Source: Garcia nutans (taxonomy: Eukaryota > Streptophyta > Magnoliopsida > Malpighiales > Euphorbiaceae). From it: a stretch of DNA of 64,000 nt. The notes below the pieces were generated by a model. It was not told the DNA's origin, made no database searches, and was given only the letters and a program-made list of their open reading frames with translations. A program made the position numbers and the translations under genes. Below, in pieces: positions 36,761 to 48,773 of this stretch. The first letter of the stretch is position 1. Each line of letters starts with the position of its first letter. The stretch spans positions 1,054,001 to 1,118,000 of the forward strand of contig CANTUV010000015.1 of assembly GCA_947685225.1 (NCBI GenBank), in the 5' to 3' direction.

Positions 36761-37026
36761 TTAGTACCGAGAACCAGCAACAATACACATAATAGAGGGC
36801 CTCAATCCCTCCTCAAATCTCCTACACCGATCAATCTCATCTGAAATAATTCCACCTGCATAATGACTCAACCGGATAAACTCAATCTCATACTCTGTCA
36901 CTGTCCGATTATCTTGCCTCAGATTTAGAAATTCCATCTTCTTGACATCCTTATACTCCCTCGGAGTATATTTCTGTTCAAACTCCTGCAGAAAATCACT
37001 ATAAGATAATGTCGGCGGATCATCCA
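36761..37026 (-). pseudogene. Tekay gag, downstream half
   Basis: 88 codons (DPPTLSYSDFLQEFEQKYTP, KKMEFLNLRQDNRTVTEYEI and on). This continues the gag half at 41876-42305 on the other side of the inserted copia element. It ends at a TAA where the family has Gln. Confidence 0.88.
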
Positions 37027-37524
37027 TGTTGGGAAATTGAGGTGATTACCACTCTATTCCCTTAAACCAGATTAGTAGGAGAGCGAAAATAAATGCAGAA
37101 TATTAACACAGAATTTGATAACGGAGTTCGGCCAATTATGCCTACGTCTCCGGAGCTGCTGCAGACTTATATTAAGGAGAAAAATACAATGTGTTTACAA
37201 ACACTCACAACCCTCACTCAATTATGAACAAGAATTTTTTCTCACAAAATTCTCTCAAAGACACTCTCTTCTCTTTTTCTTCTTCAAATTTAAGGTGTAT
37301 TCTCCAAATGAGGGAGATGGGTTTATATAGGCTTCAAAAAACATGGGTTGGTGAAATTAGTCAATAAATTAGGCACCTCCTAGGCACCTCCATTTTTTAC
37401 TTTGACAATTCCCCAAATTAGGCACCTCCACTTTTGACAATGTCCTAAATTAGGCACCTCCATTTTTGACAATTAGGCACCTCCATTTTTTACTAAAAAA
37501 TGGTTGGTGCCTACTTCTTTGACA
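37027..37524 (-). repeat. 3' LTR of the Tnt1-like element
   Basis: 498 bp. On the minus strand the TATA box CCTATATAAACC is at about 37331-37320. Several short direct repeats of AAATTAGGCACCTCCA lie at 37366-37490. It is next to the polypurine tract CAAGTGGGAGAT (37536-37525 on the minus strand). Confidence 0.95.
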
Positions 37525-37599
37525 ATCTCCCACTTGAAGACCGATTTCAATCTGTCTTCACATCTTGATCAATGCAACAGCTCTTCTACGACCTTGATA

Positions 37600-40500
37600 C
37601 TAGTGTAGGCCAACTGAAACTGAGCACAGCTTCAGTTTATCAATAGTCACCGTCTTCGTCAACATGTCTGCCGGATTTTGAGTTCCACTAATCTTCTCAA
37701 GTTTCAAAATCCCATCTTCCAGAAGTGACCTGATAAAGTGATACCGCAACTGTATGTGCTTCGTTCTAACGTCAACATTTCCAGCTAAGTCAACATCCAC
37801 ATACCCTGCTAGTGTCGTATCTCCATTTTTAAAACAAAGCGCCTTATCTGTGGTACCTCGAAGATATCTGAGAATCCATTTGACTGCTTCCCAGTGTGCC
37901 TTGCCTGGATTATTCATGTACCTGCTAACAGCTCCCACTGCTTGAGCAATATCTGGTCTGGTACAAACCATGGCATACATCAAACTCCCAATTGCTGAGG
38001 CATATGGAACTTTTGTCATGTGTGCACGTTCCTCCTCTGTCTTCGGTGACTGTTCTTTGGAGAGTCTGAAATGAACACCTAAAGGTGTGCTCACTGATTT
38101 AGCATCTTGCATGTTGAATCTGGCTAGTACTTTGGTTATGTACTCAGCCTGTGATAACATCAAAGTCCCCGACTTCATGTCTCTCTTGATCCTCATTCCA
38201 AGAATCTGCTTTGCGGTGCCCAGATCTTTCATTGCAAACTGTTTTGACAATTCTTGCTTTAAATTTTTAATCTCTTGCATGTCTGAACCTGCAACGAGCA
38301 TATCATCGACGTATAACAATAAAATAATAAAGCTATTGTCAAACTTCTTGATGTAGCAACAATGATCTGCTTGGCATCTTGTGAAACCGCTGCTTCCCAT
38401 AAAACTATCAAACTTTCTGTACCACTGTCTAGGAGGTTGTTTCAGACCATACAAACTCTTCTTCAACCTGCATACCATGTGTTTGTTGTCTTCCTTAATA
38501 AAGCCTTCCGGTTGCTTCATGTAGATCTCTTCCTCCAAATCTCCATGAAGGAATGCTGTCTTCACATCTAACTATTCAAGAAATAAATTTTCTGCTGCTA
38601 CAATTTTCAATACCAGTCTGATTGTCGTAAGTTTCACGACTGGAGAAAAAATTTCAGTATAGTCAACACCTTCCTTTTGTTGAAAACCTTTTACAACCAA
38701 TCTTGCTTTGTAGCGTTTACTTCCATCATGCTCTTCTTTGATCCTGTAAATCCACTTGTTGTGGAGTGCTTTCTTGCCTTGTGGTAGTTCAACTAATTCC
38801 CATGTATGATTTGACATGAGTGAGTCCATCTCATCTTTTATGGCAGACTCCCACTTGATTGAATCCTCCACTTGTATTGCTTCATCGTAGCACTCTGGTT
38901 CACCATTGTCTGTCAGCAACAAGTAATGCAAAGAAGGCGAGTAACGTTGGATTGGTCTTGTAATTCTAGAGGAGCGCCTCAATTCCGGCGTGCTTGGCTC
39001 CTCTACTTCAGGACTATTCTGAACATCATTTCCAGAAATATCCTCGAACTCAGCAAATTCCTTATTTTCAACATCTATCTTGGAGCTATTTGATTCTGCA
39101 TTTAATCTGTCTTTGTACATCACATTCTCATTGAATATGACATCCCGGCTTCTAATGATCTTGTGATTTTCATAATCCCAAAATCGGTAACCAAACTCAT
39201 CACCACCATATCCAATAAAGACACATTTGTTTGACTTGGCATCCAATTTACTTCTTCCAGAAGAATCTATATGTATGTAAGAGATACAACCAAACACTCT
39301 TAAGTGTGAAAGGTTTACCTCTTTTTTGCTCCATGCTTCCTCTGGTATTCCACCATCCAGAGGTACTGAAGGCCCACGGTTGATTAGGTAGGCAGCGGTG
39401 TTGACAGCTTCAGCCCATAAATTCTTGGGCAAGTCAACATGTATCCTCATGCTTCTGGCACATTCATTCAGAGTTCTGTTCATGCGCTCAGCTATGCCAT
39501 TCTGTTGCGGTGTCATGGGAACTGTTTTCTCCATCTTGATTCTGCTGTTTGCGCAAAATTCTCTGAATCTTCTATCTCTGTACTCTCCTCCATTGTCAGA
39601 CCTCAATCGTTTGACTTTCAAACCAGCTTCATTTTCTACCATGGCCTTCCATTTTCTGAATGTATCAAAGACTTCTGATTTATTCTTCAGAAAATACACC
39701 CATACCTTTCTTGTTGAATCGTCAATGAATGTGACGTAATACAATGAGCCTGCAAGAGATGGAATTGGAGACGGTCCCCATGCATCGGTATGGACCAACT
39801 CTAATTTTTCTGCCTTGGGTGTCTTGCCAATCTTTGAAAAACTGACTTTCTTTTGTTTTCCAAAGATACAATCTTCACATAGGCTGACATTGATACTTTT
39901 CAGTTCCGGCAACTTTCCTTTTGACAAAAGCGTCTTCATCCCTTTCTCGCTCATATGGCCAAGCCTTTGGTGCCATAGGTTTGATTTTTCATTTGCATCT
40001 GCTACTGAAATAACATTCTCTAAGTTTGAGGTTACATAGAGAGTGCCAGTTTTCTTACCACGAGCAATGAGGAGTGCTCCTTTGGTAATCTTCCATTCGC
40101 CGCTTTTGAAGGTTGTACCATAACCATCTTCATCAAGTTGTCCTACAGAGAGCAAATTCCTTTTAAGACCAGGAATATGTCTTACTCCTTGCAGCTTCCA
40201 GGTATTCCCGTTTGACAACTTTAATCGGACATCCCCTTTTCCTACGATCTTTAAGGTTTCATCATTAGCTAGACGAACCTTCCCGAAATCACCACTGACA
40301 TAGTTGTCCATGATTTCTTGGCATGGAGTGGCGTGAAAAGATGCCCCAGAATCTAAAATCCATGATTCAATTGGACTGTTGACACTTAGAATCATGGCAT
40401 CACCTGCTTCCTCGGTTACATTTGCAGATCCCTGTGCACCGCTATCTTTCTTTGGCGCTCGGCAATCTTTCTTAAAATGACCCTTCTTGCCGCAGTTATA

Positions 40501-41256
40501 ACACTTGAAATCTTTCTTCCCCGATCTAGATTTGTCTCTTCTAGATTTTGATCTGCCACGATTTGAACTTTTTTCTAAAGTTCTCCCTCTAGATTCTGTG
40601 TGTAAAGCTGAAGAGGTAGATGCTTCACCCAATTCTCTTCGTCGAATTTCTTCACTCAACACTAGATCCCGAACATCATCGAATTTTAATTTGGTTTTTC
40701 CCGATGAGCTGCTGACCGCTGTAACGGTAGCATTCCAACTATCTGGTAGAGATGATAAGAGAATTAAAGCCCGAATTTCAGCATCAAATTCAATTTCTAC
40801 TGAACTCAACTGGGTTGTGATTGTGCTGAATTCATTCAGATGTTGGGCCATTGATGCCCCTTCTGCCATTTGCAAATTGAATAACCGCTTCATCAAATGA
40901 ACTTTGTTTGAAGCTGATGGCTTTTCATACATGTTGGAGAGAGCCGCCATTAGACCTGCTGTGGTCTTTTCTTTGGCGATGTTGAAAGCAACATTTCGTG
41001 ATAATGTCAATCGAATAACTCCAAGGGCTTGTCTGTCGAGAAGATTCCATTCTTCATCTTTCATGCCTTCTGGCTTTATTCCTGAAAGAGGTTGATATAA
41101 CTTTTTCTGGTACAGATAATCTTCAATCTGCATCTTCCAGAAGCCAAAGTCCGCACCGTCGAACTTTTCAATTCTCACTTTTCCTTCATCTGCAGCCATC
41201 GCTCCCACTCGAATCTGGACTCTTTTGGATCGTTTCTGACTGTTTCTGCAAACCAC
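37600..41256 (-). pseudogene. Tnt1-like gag-pol polyprotein, one nonsense codon plus RNase H deletion
   Basis: One frame of 1219 codons is broken only by a TAG at 38572-38574 (family residue Gln, CAG to TAG). Domains from the N-terminus: gag (UBN2-type) to about residue 200, zinc knuckle CYNCGKKGHFKKDC at 252, protease LDSGASFHATP at about 301, GAG-pre-integrase LWHQRLGHMSEKG near 430, integrase HTDAWGP near 490 with RLRSDNGGEY, and RT from about 805 with LLYVDDMLVAG. The C-terminal RNase H jumps in frame from LAGNVD to VRTKHIQLRYH near 37770, losing roughly 70-80 residues including the catalytic core. The likely true start is Met20 (MAADEGKVRIEKFDG). Confidence 0.93.
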
Positions 41257-41376
41257 TGTGTACTAGGACACCTTTGTCGACAAATCAGAACTGCCGACAG
41301 AATTTCACTATTCATGAAATTCACTATTTATGTGAATAGTAATCTTGCAAAAAATTGACAGAATTTATCACCCAAA

Positions 41377-41388
41377 GCTCTGATACCA
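41377..41388 (-). promoter_or_regulatory. Primer-binding site of the Tnt1-like element
   Basis: On the minus strand TGGTATCAGAGC lies two bases after the LTR end CCCAACA. It is complementary to the 3' end of initiator tRNA-Met. Confidence 0.93.
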
Positions 41389-41390
41389 GT

Positions 41391-41870
41391 TGTTGGGAAA
41401 TTGAGGTGATTACCACTCTATTCCCTTAAACCAGATTAGTAGGAGAGCGAAAATAAATGCGAAATATTAACACAGAATTTGATAACGGAGTTCGGCCAAT
41501 TATGCCTACGTCTCCGGAGCTGCTGCAGACTTATATTAAGGAGAAAAATACAATGTGTTTACAAACACTCACAACCCTCACTCAATTATGAACAAGAATT
41601 TTTTCTCACAAAATTCTCTCAAAGACACTCTCTTCTCTTTTTCTTCTTCAAATTTAAGGTGTATTCTCCAAATGAGGGAGATAGGTTTATATAGGCTTCA
41701 AAAAACATGGGTTGGTGAAATTAGTCAATAAATTAGGCACCTTTATTTTGACAATTACCTAAATTAGGCACCTCCACTTTTGACAATGTCCTAAATTAGG
41801 CACCTCCATTTATGACAATTAGGCACCTCCATTTTTTACTAAAAAATGGTTGGTGCCTACTTCTTTGACA
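41391..41870 (-). repeat. 5' LTR of the Tnt1-like element
   Basis: 480 bp, partner of 37027-37524. TATA box at about 41695-41684 on the minus strand. Confidence 0.95.
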
Positions 41871-41875
41871 ATCCA

Positions 41876-42305
41876 TGGCATGTGAAACCATCTTCCACCA
41901 ATCATAAGCATCTTTCTGCAGAAGTGATCTAGCATAATCAAACTTCTCTTCAGGAGTGGCTTGCAACTGGATGAATACCCTCTGAACTCTATCTAACCAC
42001 TGCTCAGCTATTGCAGGATCTATAGTACCAAAGAAATCCTCAGACCCAAACTTCCTCAATTTATCATACTGCCTCACCAGCACTTGCGGCTGTGGTGGCA
42101 GTGGCGGCTGCTGCACTGGAGCTTGCCTCAATAATTCTACCACATGTCTTAGCCAAACTAGTAGAACCTCATTAGCAGCTGGTCTCTCTGGCACAGGAAT
42201 AGGTGCCTCTCCAGCTCTCTCAACCCTAGCTCCATCTCTACCCTCTTCAGGAGCTACACTCTCAGCACTACCTTCTATTGACTGACGTGAATGAGACGCC
42301 ATCAC
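41876..42305 (-). pseudogene. Tekay gag, N-terminal half
   Basis: It starts MMASHSRQSIEGSAESVAPE and continues through QYDKLRKFGSEDFFGTIDPA and AEQWLDRVQRVFIQL to KMVSHAMD, where the copia element was inserted. The start codon lies about 150 bases after the primer-binding site, as expected for Tekay. Confidence 0.9.
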
Positions 42306-42428
42306 TACCTATATCTGTAAAAACAGCAGAATATACCTCATCAAAGATCAGAGACTGGCAACGCCAAAGAATGTATCTTATTTAAAAACCATATTTTAAA
42401 ATCAAAATTTTCTTTTTCTTACAATTGA

Positions 42429-42465
42429 CCTAGGTTGAGAATCTCAAACCTAGGCTATGATACCA
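42429..42465 (-). promoter_or_regulatory. Tekay primer-binding site and adjacent hairpin
   Basis: On the minus strand the site reads TGGTATCATAGC (42465-42454), one base off the usual TGGTATCAGAGC. The arms CCTAGGTT and AACCTAGG, extended by GAG/CTC with a bulge, follow it directly. Confidence 0.85.
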
Positions 42466-42472
42466 AAACAGT

Positions 42473-44919
42473 TGTAACACCCCCGTACCCTATATACGCA
42501 CACTACATACAATCACATCTGTAATATACGTATATCAGATACGAGAGTGTCAAGGTTTATATTAAACAACCCAACCTTTCAATTTAACCACAATATAAAA
42601 AAGACTAAAACCATTCAAATTATATTATAAAATATTCTAGATAAAACATTTATTTATTAGGCAGCGGAAAATGTAGCGGTATTTACATATATAAATACAT
42701 CAAAATCAATGTTTACAAAACATAAAGTTTATACATGTTTGGCAGTTTGTCTCTGATCTTTAAGCCCACAATCAACACATCTCAAGCCTAGACTTGACTC
42801 GGTCTAGCTGAACTCTCCGGTTCTACCCTGTCACCTGCGCGAAGAACCACAATCGCGCTAAGCCAACGGCTTAGTGGTACAAATCACAATAACAATATGC
42901 TTCAATGCAATGCCAATGTCATACATTCAAACATTATAAACAATACATAAGAATATCATATTACAAAACCTTACATTAAGTCTTATTATTCATTTGTTTC
43001 GCATTTAAACAAAGACAAGCATGGGCCCAAAAGAAACTAACATGCCATTCAACTTTCAGAGTTAATGTTTGGTTCAATTATCACATTTATCATCCCAACT
43101 AGGCTTCAAGGATTAGGCTCAACCAATCTTCAAGGGGAGCGAAGCATGCTAAGCATTAACCCAACTTGGCTTTAAGAACCAAACCCAACCTAGCTTCAAG
43201 GGTTTGTAACATCTCAACTAGGCTTCAAGGACTAAACCCAACCAAGCTTCAAGGGGAGTTAAGCATGCTAAACTTCAACCTAACTTGGCTTTAAGGATCA
43301 AGCCCAACCCAGCTTCAAGAGATTGTTACTATTTGGCATGCCACCAACAACAAAACTCTGAAAAATTGACTAACATATTAGACACACAATTCTTTCATTA
43401 TTTCATTATCAATTCCATTCTCATTTCCTCATAATAATCTAGGCAACCATGCCCCAATTATTTTATTTGCATCATTATAGCCAACAACATCGACTTCACA
43501 TCTCATTATTAGAGTATACATAACCAATTGCATTAGACATACATGTTGAATGATCATCATATCTTTCACATTATGCAATTCATGATATTAATCAAATGTA
43601 TCAACATTATAGTAGATTACTTAACACATTTACAACCAAATGTGTTAAGTCCCAATGTCATGTAAATGTATGCAATAATGTAAGGTTTGTACTTACCTCA
43701 AGAGCAACTCACACAACACCAAACTCCTCTTCTAAGAATCCTCAACACTTGGATTAGGGCAACTCAATCTCTTCAAAACCTAATCCAAAAGGGATAATAC
43801 ACACTCACTTAGAGATACACATGAGATAATAAGGCTAAGAACCAACTAGGGCAAACTCTACACATGACACGCTCAACAACACGGGCATGTCCCTGACCGT
43901 GCCCTAAATCCACAACACAGAAGCTTTGACACGCTCAGTGACATGGGCGTGTCATTGGTCGTGTCAATCCTCCCTCAACACAGAAGCTATGACACGCTCA
44001 GTGACATGGGCGTGTCACTGCTCGTGTCACCTATCCAAAAAATAGAACCATTGACACGCTTAAAGACTTGGCCGTGTTCATGGGCGTGTCAGGCCAAAAA
44101 TCTTGATTTCGGCAACAACAACACCACATCCAACAAACCTCTTACTTCCACCATTTTCCACTTCAAACAAACTTAACTAAACACACCCATAAACCATAAT
44201 AACTTGCAAAAACACCAAAATAACTCAATACATACATCAAACACCAATTCACAACCATCACATACACACAACCCAAACACAACACTTACTCTTTCACCAA
44301 ACCTAACTCTTTCTCTTCAATCCAACCCCAAAATCAAAATCAATTAAACCAAACACTCTCAAATGCACCACAACCAAATATACACATACTATCAACAATC
44401 AAACACCAAACTGAAAACACAAATTTAAAAGAAAATAAGGGAATCAAGTGGAAAACTTACCAAAAGTGATGAAAAACCTTAGAATTCCAACTTAATCGCT
44501 TGAAACATCCTTCAATCTTGAGTTTGTGTGAGCAAAATCTATCTTTCCTCTCTTGCTATGGTGATAGCCGGCCAAGGAGAAAAGAAAAGAAGAAGAAGAT
44601 GAATAGAACACAAGTCAACTCTCTCTTAACCACTCAATCATCTCTTTAAATCTCAACCAAGCAAATTAAATAATAAAATATTCATAAAAATCTTCCTCCA
44701 CTTACTAATTTCCCTTTCAATTAATTTAATAAAAATAAATAAATCTTCTTTTGACCTTCCTTTTCTTTGACTTGTATATGTTGTATATATCTCATATATA
44801 CAACATATACACTCTTCTCCTTACCTCTTTTCTCTTTCCACTTAAACATTATACCATATAACATTAATCCAAATACAACAATAAATATTCCAAAATTTTT
44901 AGGGTATACTTTGGGATAT
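42473..44919 (-). repeat. 5' LTR of the Tekay element
   Basis: It runs on the minus strand from ATATCCCAAAGTATACCC (the first bases TGTA are missing) to GGGGGTGTTACA. It contains the landmark CTGCGCGAAG...CGCGCTAAGCC (42834-42864), two copies of an approximately 119-bp unit at 43090-43325, and the GACACG/CGTGTC repeats at 43917-44090. Confidence 0.9.
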
Positions 44920-44920
44920 A

Positions 44921-45349
44921 GACGATGTAAGAACATATTTTCATCCTCGGATAGGTGTCCATTTATTTGCTTTGTTTGGACCTTGCTTTAATTTTAATAT
45001 AATGATGCTTTATTTTAATTGTTGCATGTAATATGGATATTATTATTATATTTAAGAATTTTATAATATTAAGACATGCAAAGGAGGCCGGTTCTAATGA
45101 ACCAGACATTGTGGGTGTGCTGGGCCATTTCTCACCTTCCCCACACGTACCCAACTTTTTGAACCCATTAAGGGGTTGGGGATTCCTTAGGAATCGAGTC
45201 ATTCACCCCTTTCTTTTTCCCGGCTCGTCCAAGTGGCGACTCCATTTTCTTCGGGCTTAGGTCCTTGTTCTCTAAGGCCTCGAGCTTAAACAGTGCTGAA
45301 GTCGCAAGAATCATTCCACTGGGAATGGGGGCAAAAATCCCCGCTCATA
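44921..45349 (+). repeat. Tat-2 5' LTR, only its 3' end
   Basis: From GACGATGTAAGAACAT to CCCCGCTCATA it matches 59224-59658. The remaining part, expected to start like 57278, is absent because the Tekay element abuts here. Confidence 0.9.
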
Positions 45350-45350
45350 G

Positions 45351-45368
45351 TGGCGACTCCATTGGGGA
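45351..45368 (+). promoter_or_regulatory. Tat-2 primer-binding site, tRNA-Arg type
   Basis: TGGCGACTCCATTGGGGA follows the LTR end by one base, the form typical of Tat/Ogre elements. Confidence 0.88.
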
Positions 45369-46440
45369 TAAGAGAAGTTGATTCTGTTTGTCTTTATATT
45401 ATTCTATTCTTTCTTATAATGATATTATCTATTGCATCATATTAGATTGCATCGTGTGCGTGAGTTAGGATGCCTGTGTTATCCATGTTGTGTTATGTAA
45501 GGGATACCATACTTTCACTCAAGGTATGGAGATTGAGCATGACATAACCACTCATAGCCTTGTACCATTTGGTATATACTTGCTATGGGAACCTATGCCT
45601 TTTAACCCAAAGACTAAAGCTCATGTAATTGGCCTAGTTACTTTCCATAGGTTTTTACCCCAAATGCATGTTGTTTGACTATGGTTAATTTCTCTTGGTT
45701 TAAATCATGCCTTATTTGGTTTGTTCTTTTTCTAATATGACTTAAGTACATTGTAAGCTCAAAATAAATTTTTCTTTAAAATCAAAAAGACCAAAGCAAT
45801 TTTCAAAACATTTCAAAATGGTCTTTGGACATAAAACTTTTCTAAAAACAAATAAAAAATTCTTTTGCTCATAACTCAAATACTAAGCCCAAAATCCATT
45901 TTTTTTCTTTCTAAAAATCTTTTTACAATGGGCTTAGAAACAAAATTATTTTCATCCATCCTTTTTCTTAAAAAGAGCTTGCAAATTATTTAGGTCAATT
46001 ACGAAATACCAAAAATCAATTGTGAGCCTAATTTATACTAAGAATAATTAACCATGGGCTTGTTTTTGGCATGAATCATTAGTTACTTTTTCAAGTGAGA
46101 AATCTATTTATAATAAACATTATAATTTAGTTTTGATCCAATGTAGCATAAAAGCTACTTTAGTTGGTTAAATGGATTAAAGCCTAATTAGTGGGAATTA
46201 TCATTAACTGATTTCCATTTTCGAAAATATAACTATTGGTTGAAACTTCCGAGGGAATTATTTGAAAACAAGATACCCCATGTTGGTATTTTGTTAACCA
46301 TATACCTAGGAAAAGAGACTCGCCATTCGTGTGTTGATGTTATAAGGTTGGAAGGAACATCCTACTTATCTTTGTCTATTGTTTGTGCATACATACATAC
46401 ATTTGCATCTCATATCATTAATCCTCTCTGGCTCACAGCC
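45369..46440 (+). other. Tat-2 5' leader
   Basis: A noncoding leader of about 1.07 kb between primer-binding site and gag, related to 13471-14546 on the minus strand. Small open frames (for example 45490-45678) are not conserved. Confidence 0.65.
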
Positions 46441-48167
46441 ATGGATTACGACAGTTCAAAAGCTTACGACAATCTGACCTACGCTGGAGACGAAGAATCT
46501 AGTAGCAACTCAATCACTTGCTCACTAAAAGCAATGGTGGATGATGCCCTCAATGCCAAGATGAAAGAAATAAAAGAGGCCCTGGCTGAGACCATGAAGA
46601 ACCAATTGGCTGTAATTTTAGGAAATCATACCGAAGCATCTGCTAGCACTAAGAAGCCAAAGGACATGGGGAAGGCTAAAGTTGGTGAAGTGGTTTTTGA
46701 TGATGATAAGGTGATCATTGATGATGATGATGATTGGGCTCAATACTTTTAAGATCCTCAAGACAAGAAGAAAGAACCGAAGATTGTTGAAAGATCATCT
46801 ATGGAGAAAACTGAGACTTCTAATGTTGAGAAGATGATTGCAGATTTAGAAAAGAAATTTGAGAAGAAGCTGAAAACCGAAGAAATGTCCGAAGTTGACA
46901 AATTATTTGAGCTAGATGAAGAAGTGCCATACAAATTCAAGATGCCATCTTTTGCAAAGTTTGATGGAACCAGAAATCCTCACCTCCATGTGAAGCAGTA
47001 TATCACTGTTATGCAGTCTGCCTGAGCTACTAAGGTTCAAACTCTAAGATATTTTATGCTCTCATTGGATCCTGTTATCAAAAATTGGTTTAATACCTTA
47101 GAAGAAGGAACACAAAAGAGTTGGGATATACTATACAAGGCCTTCATCCAATAATATGGATACAATGTTGAAATGGAAGTTACCTTAATGGAAGTTGAGT
47201 CCATTAGGCAACGACCAAACAAAAATTTTGTTGACTATATGAAAAGATGGAGAAATAAGGCCGCTTTGCTCAAGAAAAGGCCTGATAAATTTGATCAAAT
47301 AAGGATGATTGTGAGAGGGGTGTTGCCTAGTCTTTGTGAAAGAATGTCTCATACACTCATCCGTAATTTCAAAGATCTTCTCCAAGCTGGTTTGTAAATT
47401 GAAGAATGGGAAAGAGAGAAGAACCATTTTTCAACAAGAAGGAACGAGAAAGGAAACTATTAGTCTGGTAACCAAAGCATGCAAAAGGCAGTCAGTGTTA
47501 ATGCTACTAACCAAGGAACAAGGAGGTAGTTTTCAGAATTGGGGAAACCGATATCTTGGGTTTTCCATAAGCTTCAAAGGAAGGGATTGTAACAACCCTT
47601 AAATCCTAATCCTTTGCCTAACCCTCTCCCACCTAATTTCAACACTAAAGAATTTTGTCAATTTCATCAAATGCAAAGGCATGACACGGATAGATGTGTG
47701 AGGTTGAGGCATGAGATCCAAAATTTGATTGATAGTGGGAAGCTACCCGAGCCCAACAAGCCGAACACCAAAGATAACCCATTACTGAGGTTCAATAGAG
47801 TACCACCACCGGCAACCTTCATGATTGGAGGAGGTTTGCATGAAAGTTTTGTCATGTCTTCTTTTCAAGATATGGATGGAGAAGCAACCAAAGAAGAAGA
47901 GGTATTTGGCGAAATTAAACAAGCTATGGTGGGTAAAGAAGTAGCAATTTGTGTTGTCAATGGGTTTTGGATTCAAGCGATAGTTATGATGATTTTATAC
48001 CCAAGAAGGAAGAATGGATCTGGTCCGAGCCCGAGGAAGATGAAGTAATGAACACTAGGTCCAGAAAGCTTTATGTAAGGCCACCGCCTAAGGAGATAGA
48101 AATTAATAAAGGAAAGGAAGTCAAAGTAGGGAATAAAGAAGAGGAAGATGATACCGTGCTCAAGTAA
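46441..48167 (+). pseudogene. Tat-2 gag, broken
   Basis: Starts MDYDSSKAYDNLTYAG at 46441. An acidic/basic linker VEKMIADLEKKFEKKLK lies near 46822. The gag core (DGTRNPHLHVKQYITVMQSA at 46963, WFNTLEEGTQKSW, FVDYMKRWRNKAALLKKRP at 47230) is followed by the zinc-knuckle-like FCQFHQMQRHDTDRCVRLRH near 47653. Stops at about 46750, 47023, 47152 and 47395 and frame changes break it. Confidence 0.9.
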
Positions 48168-48698
48168 TTGAAAAGAACCCAAGCAAGTGTTAGCATTTGG
48201 GATTTATTGGCTACTTCTAAAAAGCACCGAGAAACTATGGCCAAGGCCTTGGCTAGCATGCCAGTTTCAACTTCCATAACACTGGAGGAGTTGATTAACT
48301 TCATAAAAATTGAGGGAGTAATGAAATATGAAGATATTCAAGAGAAGAGCGAAGTTAATATGGAAGCAGTATCTTTCTCAGATGCGGATTTACCGGAAGA
48401 GGAGAGAGATCACATCCGCCCTCTCTTTATCAAAATAGAAATCAAAGGGAAAAGGACTCCATGTGTAATGGTTGATGATGGGTCTGCCATAAATGTTTGT
48501 CCACTTGAAATATTGCCAAAGCTAGCCATGTCAACAAGGGATCTAAACCCAACCGAGGTAACCATTCGGGCTTATGACAACACCAAGAGACATGCCGAAG
48601 GGACTTTCAAAGTTGTTGTCAAGGTTGGTCCAATTGAATCTATTATTGAATTTGTTGTTTTGGACATACTGGTTACCTTTGCCTTATTCTTTGGATGA
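48168..48698 (+). pseudogene. Tat-2 aspartic protease region
   Basis: 176 codons including CVMVDDGSAINVCPLEILPK near 48465, the Tat form of the retropepsin active site. SATSKKHRE-type and LTLEEL-type spacer sequence precedes it. A frame change follows at about 48690. Confidence 0.85.
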
Positions 48699-48773
48699 CC
48701 ATGGTTTCATCCTCTTGGTGGAGTTCCTTCCACCCTTAATTAAAAGATCAAGTTCCCTAACAGAGATAAGACA

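Larger units (their letters stand above)
37027..41870 (-). mobile_element. Full-length Tnt1-like (Tork) copia element
   Basis: A 4844-bp element with LTRs 37027-37524 (498 bp) and 41391-41870 (480 bp). Both start TGTTGGGAAATTGAGG and end TTCTTTGACA, and the element is flanked by the perfect duplication ATCCA (37022-37026 and 41871-41875). The LTRs are nearly identical except for an indel in a TTAGGCACCTCCA-type repeat and a few bases, so this is a recent insertion, the youngest in the nest. The duplication falls inside the Tekay gag reading frame. Confidence 0.97.
31196..44919 (-). mobile_element. Tekay chromovirus (Ty3/gypsy), both LTRs clipped
   Basis: On the minus strand: 5' LTR 44919-42473, primer-binding site 42465-42454, gag, protease, RT, RNase H, integrase, chromodomain, polypurine tract, 3' LTR 32766-31196. 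The 3' LTR lacks its last roughly 900 bp and the 5' LTR lacks its first few bases. A copia element sits in gag (37027-41870). Order and chromodomain identify a chromovirus; the LTR type and RT identify Tekay/Del. It is inactive through frameshifts and stops. Confidence 0.92.

Noticed and set aside
46240..46440. Start of gag 67 codons upstream of 46441
   Set aside because: The upstream codons are not shared in the related gag at 13470, whose similarity starts with the residues following the ATG at 46441.
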